Shown here piece after piece: positions 4,533 through 7,245 of a stretch of DNA of 7,245 nucleotides. Made by a program: the position numbers and the translations under genes. Location: positions 1-7,245 of the forward strand of contig JARFQS010000420.1 of the NCBI GenBank assembly GCA_029287645.1, read 5' to 3'. Positions within the stretch are counted from its first letter, which is position 1. Each line of letters opens with the position of its first letter. The stretch is from Thermoanaerobaculia bacterium (GTDB lineage: Bacteria; Acidobacteriota; Thermoanaerobaculia; Multivoradales; JAHEKO01). The notes under the pieces are model-generated. The model was not told the origin of the DNA. It saw nothing but the letters and a program-made list of their open reading frames with translations, and ran no database searches.

Positions 4533-6760
4533 TTGCCACCACCCATGCCACTGCCAACGAGCTCCACTGTGCTCTCCCCTGCAAGAGCGTTGCTCTTGAC
4601 CTCCAACGTAGCCTGTCGCGGTCCTGGTGCAGAAGGCACGAACCGCACCCCGACCGTACAATCGCTCCCGGCCAGAATCGTCGGCACTGCCTGACAGGTG
4701 GCTGGCACGATCTGGAAATCCTGCCGCGCCGAACCGGTCAAGTCGAAGCCGCTGAATTCGAGGCCACCGGTCCCCGTGTTGCGAATCCTGACAGTGAAGA
4801 TCGTCGATCGCTCTCCTACCGGTTGAGGACCGAAGTCGATACGCGGCGGACTGACCCCAATCTGAGGAGTCGGTGGTGGCAGCCCGACTCCACCCAACGG
4901 CACTCGACGTGGCCCAGTAAGGCCGTCGTGCTCGAGCTCGAGGGTTCCTGTCAGACGCCCCTCGGTACCGGGCAGAAATCTGAGACTGAGGGTGCACGTC
5001 GCCCCGGGAGGGATCACGGCTTCTGGGAGACACGATCCTCCAAGCAACTGGAAGTCGCTCGCCACTTCGGTGTCGATCCTGGCGCCCGCTATCGACAGGT
5101 TGGCGGTGCCCGGGTTCATCGCCGTCAGATGGACGTCCTTGGCGGTCGTCCTGCGAACACTTCCAAACTCGACCATCTCGAGATTGAGGGTCAACCTCGA
5201 CGCGGAACCCGAGCCCAGCAAGCGCGCCCGCTCGGAGTCCGCCAACTCCGCAGCCCCGATCACCAGGTCCGCCTGGTGCCCTCCCTCTCGATGGGGCCGG
5301 AACTCGATCTCGAGGGCACATCGATCCTCGGGCCGAAGGACCTTCTTCGAACAGCCGTCACCCGGCTTGCTGAACGCCGCCGCATCCTGCCCTTCGATCA
5401 CGACCCCACCGAGGTTTGCAGGCGCCGTTCCCTCGTTCGTCACTACCAGCCTCTGCCGCCTGGGCTCCCCGCCGACCAGCAGGGATCCGAACTCCACATC
5501 CACCTGATCCAGAACCAACAGGGGCGCTACTCCTGAACCCGTCAACTCGATCTGGAGAGCCCCTGCTTCCTGCACGATGGCCAGCGTGGAAGCGGCGCTT
5601 CCCAATTCGGCTACCCGAAAGCTGACTTCGATCCTGCAGGCCTCACCCGGGGCGATGGCCCTCCCGCTGCAATTCTGACGGACGATCGAGAAGGGACTCG
5701 ATTCGTCGAGAATCCTGACCGAGAGACCGGAGACCGCGGCTCCATGACGATTCGTCACATCCACCGTGAGGGTCTCCGCGCTGCTGCCTACGAGCCGGTC
5801 ACCGAAGTCCAGGGAATCCCGACTCAACGCCAGAGCCGGTCCGCTCCACACCCCCTTTCCTTCGAGGCGGATAACCGGCGCGGCCTCGAAGGAATCGCTT
5901 TCGAAGAGTACCTCCGCAGACCTTCGCCCCGCGGCTCTTGGTGAGAACGACACCTGGAAGGTGCATTCTTCTGCCGGCTCGAGTGACACAGAAGTGCAGC
6001 GATCCCGCTGCTTCCGAAAGTCGCTCTTCGAGGCCCCCTCGAGCTTCACGGCCTCGATGGCGAGGGCGGCGGTACCCTCATTGGTGACCGTTACCGTCGT
6101 CGCCGAGCCTCTCTCTCCGACATCTCGACTGCCGAAGGAGACCTCTTCTGTGCTCGCCTTGAGCAACGGAGCGACTCCCGTCCCGACCAGATCCGCGCCG
6201 ACCGGAGCCTGTCGGAAGTCTCCCTGCAACTCCACCTTCCCTTCCCTGGGACCCAGGGCCGAGGGTGTCAGCCTGACTTCGATCTTGCAGCTCCCCAGCG
6301 CGGCCAGCTGCCTTGCACTGCAGTCCTCCGAGACGAGCTCGAACTCGCCTTCTGATGGGCCCTTGAGCTGCAGGCCCGATATCGGCATCGGACGCTCGCC
6401 CTCATTCGTGATGGAGAGAACCTGAATCTCGCTCGCCTCGCCGACCCTTTGTTGACCCATGTTCAACGGCTCGGGGTGAAATACGGCTTTCGGAGGCGAC
6501 GGCCAGAAGATCAGGTAGCCGATCGCTGCGATGAGGAGGAGCACCCCCACACCCACAACGAGACGTTTCCGAAGTGCTTGGCGCTCTTCGGGCGATCGTT
6601 GCCGCCGAGGCGGCCGTTCCGCCCTTCCCGCAGCCGTCTTCTCCTGCTCGGTCAGACCCAGTCCGGGCGGTGGTCGCTCGTCGCCTCTCAAGGGGAGGTC
6701 CAGCATCTCCCGCGGTTGGCGCCGAACTGGCTCCTTGCCAGCTGATCTGTCGTGCGTCAT
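4529..6760 (-). CDS. Membrane-anchored protein with six ASH/choice-of-anchor-D-type Ig-like repeats
   Basis: A 743-residue protein. Residues 1-66 are hydrophilic, rich in Arg, Pro and Glu, with no predicted fold and ending RKR. Residues 67-86 (LVVGVGVLLLIAAIGYLIFW) form one membrane helix. Positive charges before the helix predict an N-in, C-out topology. The exported part holds six tandem repeats at about 92-195, 198-303, 308-410, 413-519, 520-624 and 633-738. The consensus is FGS..VGE....V.VTN.GTA.L.I....L.G....DF....C......PG..C.I.V.F.P...G.R.A.L......L.G.G, typical of ASH (ASPM-SPD2-Hydin) or choice-of-anchor-D beta-sandwich domains. Each repeat has exactly two cysteines: 147/158, 255/266, 364/375, 470/481, 577/589 and 689/701, a likely disulfide pair. 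There is no enzymatic motif; a structural or adhesive role at the cell surface or in the periplasm is inference. The upstream AGGA is 11 nt from the ATG. The M24 gene lies 72 nt upstream on the same strand. Confidence 0.88.
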   Translation of the reverse strand: MTHDRSAGKEPVRRQPREMLDLPLRGDERPPPGLGLTEQEKTAAGRAERPPRRQRSPEERQALRKRLVVGVGVLLLIAAIGYLIFWPSPPKAVFHPEPLNMGQQRVGEASEIQVLSITNEGERPMPISGLQLKGPSEGEFELVSEDCSARQLAALGSCKIEVRLTPSALGPREGKVELQGDFRQAPVGADLVGTGVAPLLKASTEEVSFGSRDVGERGSATTVTVTNEGTAALAIEAVKLEGASKSDFRKQRDRCTSVSLEPAEECTFQVSFSPRAAGRRSAEVLFESDSFEAAPVIRLEGKGVWSGPALALSRDSLDFGDRLVGSSAETLTVDVTNRHGAAVSGLSVRILDESSPFSIVRQNCSGRAIAPGEACRIEVSFRVAELGSAASTLAIVQEAGALQIELTGSGVAPLLVLDQVDVEFGSLLVGGEPRRQRLVVTNEGTAPANLGGVVIEGQDAAAFSKPGDGCSKKVLRPEDRCALEIEFRPHREGGHQADLVIGAAELADSERARLLGSGSASRLTLNLEMVEFGSVRRTTAKDVHLTAMNPGTANLSIAGARIDTEVASDFQLLGGSCLPEAVIPPGATCTLSLRFLPGTEGRLTGTLELEHDGLTGPRRVPLGGVGLPPPTPQIGVSPPRIDFGPQPVGERSTIFTVRIRNTGTGGLEFSGFDLTGSARQDFQIVPATCQAVPTILAGSDCTVGVRFVPSAPGPRQATLEVKSNALAGESTVELVGSGMGGGN
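4582..4598 (+). terminator. Perfect 7-bp inverted repeat just past the convergent stops
   Basis: CAAGAGC and GCTCTTG are perfect arms around GTT. The repeat sits 50 nt downstream of the glycosyltransferase stop, within the last codons of the ASH-repeat gene, where it encodes part of KSNALAG. It is the best visible candidate for a 3'-end structure of the + strand transcript, but no T-run follows. A chance palindrome within coding sequence is equally possible. Confidence 0.3.
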
Positions 6761-6766
6761 GGCAAT

Positions 6767-6797
6767 GCGAGTCCTGCTCGAGATTCTACAGACTCGC
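6767..6797. repeat. Inverted repeat in the leader of the ASH-repeat gene
   Basis: GCGAGTC (6767-6773) and GACTCGC (6791-6797) are perfect 7-base arms around a 17-nt spacer, within the 72-nt gap between the M24 gene stop and the ATG at 6760-6758. On the - strand transcript the stem would enclose or abut the weak AGGA ribosome binding site, so it could affect translation or represent a weak intercistronic structure. It has no T-run and is not a clear terminator. Confidence 0.35.
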
Positions 6798-6832
6798 TCC
6801 TCGCCGAATCGAGCCTACGACCCCATTCGAAC

Positions 6833-7245
6833 CTACCGCACCACGTGCCAGGCACTCTGACGGCCTGCCAGATAGTGGACCTTCTCTCCGTCGAACAGCG
6901 CGCTCTGCTCCAACTTGATCTGAACCCATTGATCGTCCCAAAAGGAGAGCTGGACCATGTTGTTGCCTTCGATCGCATAGGCCGTATCCGCGTACATCTT
7001 CCAGTCGCCCCGAATGGGGGTCTCGCCCTGGTTGTCCCACATTCCGATCGTCGGACCTGGCGCGTGTCCGTAGAAGCCGATCGGATGGCTGTAGATGCTG
7101 ACGACGACTCCGGCCTCGTCCGCCGCGGCTCGGGCCGCTTGGAGGATCTCGTTTCCAGTGCGTCCCTCCTCGAACTGCTCCGTCAACAGATCCTGCCACT
7201 GATTGCCAGATTCGAGTGCGCTCTGAAGCTCGGCCGGTACGGCAT
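6833..7245 (-). CDS. M24-family metallopeptidase (aminopeptidase P-like), C-terminal part
   Basis: The frame enters from the right edge (first whole codon 7243-7241) and gives 136 residues before TAG at 6835-6833. The sequence matches the C-terminal pita-bread fold of M24 peptidases: a GNEILQAARAAADEAG helix, then IYSHPIGFYGHAPGPTIGMWD with the metal-ligand and proton-shuttle histidines, DTAYAIEGN with the first ligand glutamate, and WVQIKLEQSALFDGEKVHYLAGRQ with the second ligand glutamate and the terminal beta hairpin. The two aspartate ligands expected earlier lie outside the window. The family removes N-terminal residues next to proline or hydrolyses related bonds using two divalent metals; not all members are peptidases (creatinase, for example). 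Whether this protein is secreted cannot be judged without its N-terminus. The downstream ASH-repeat gene follows after 72 nt on the same strand and may be co-transcribed. Confidence 0.88.
   Translation of the reverse strand, partial: AVPAELQSALESGNQWQDLLTEQFEEGRTGNEILQAARAAADEAGVVVSIYSHPIGFYGHAPGPTIGMWDNQGETPIRGDWKMYADTAYAIEGNNMVQLSFWDDQWVQIKLEQSALFDGEKVHYLAGRQSAWHVVR

Noticed and set aside
4464..5321. 285-residue - strand frame overlapping the ASH-repeat gene in another frame
   Set aside because: It has Arg/Gly/Ser-rich composition typical of a shifted GC-rich frame, while the ASH repeats occupy the true frame.
4823..5536. 237-residue + strand frame
   Set aside because: It is antisense to repeats of the ASH protein and has no recognisable domain.
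1..7245. CRISPR arrays, tRNA or rRNA genes, or a defence system
   Set aside because: No regularly spaced repeats, cloverleaf sequences, rRNA cores or defence-type nuclease, toxin or reverse-transcriptase motifs are visible.

Overview
The window is high-GC bacterial DNA and appears to be built from two unrelated pieces that meet near position 507. The left piece (1 to about 507) looks planctomycete-like. It has a GC-rich spacer, an AT-rich leader with a 23-nt-period imperfect repeat, and the signal peptide plus first domain of a sialate O-acetylesterase-type esterase with a good ribosome binding site. The right piece (about 507 to 7245) comes from another high-GC Gram-negative-type genome. I cannot name the phylum, but the gene set would suit Acidobacteriota, Myxococcota or a related lineage. 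At the junction the esterase gene on the + strand and an ADP-forming acyl-CoA synthetase gene on the - strand are both cut, head to tail. Each open frame then runs on through the antisense of the other. This is most simply an assembly or cloning chimera, although a real rearrangement cannot be excluded from sequence alone.

Layout from left to right: a possible start of a divergent - strand gene (1-13); the truncated esterase (+, 238 to about 507 genuine); the junction; an ADP-forming acetate/acyl-CoA ligase with beta-type ATP-grasp half before alpha-type half (-, from 2711 down to about 507 genuine); a 407-bp divergent intergenic region with several palindromes; a 70-residue cold-shock protein (+, 3119-3331); a terminator-like hairpin (3361-3385); a stand-alone glycosyltransferase-fold protein resembling the N-terminal half of plant L-arabinokinase (+, 3420-4532); a large single-pass membrane protein with six ASH/choice-of-anchor-D-type Ig-like repeats (-, 4529-6760); and the C-terminal 136 residues of an M24-family metallopeptidase (-, 6833 to beyond 7245).

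The genes do not form an obvious single pathway. The acyl-CoA ligase would conserve energy by making ATP from acyl-CoA. The cold-shock protein is an RNA chaperone with its own leader and terminator-like element. The glycosyltransferase is cytosolic and probably handles a nucleotide sugar. The M24 peptidase and the ASH-repeat protein are co-directional with a 72-nt gap and may be co-transcribed. The glycosyltransferase and the ASH-repeat gene converge and share a CTAG that supplies both stop codons. I found no CRISPR array, tRNA, rRNA, insertion sequence or recognisable defence system. The junction is the strongest anomaly.
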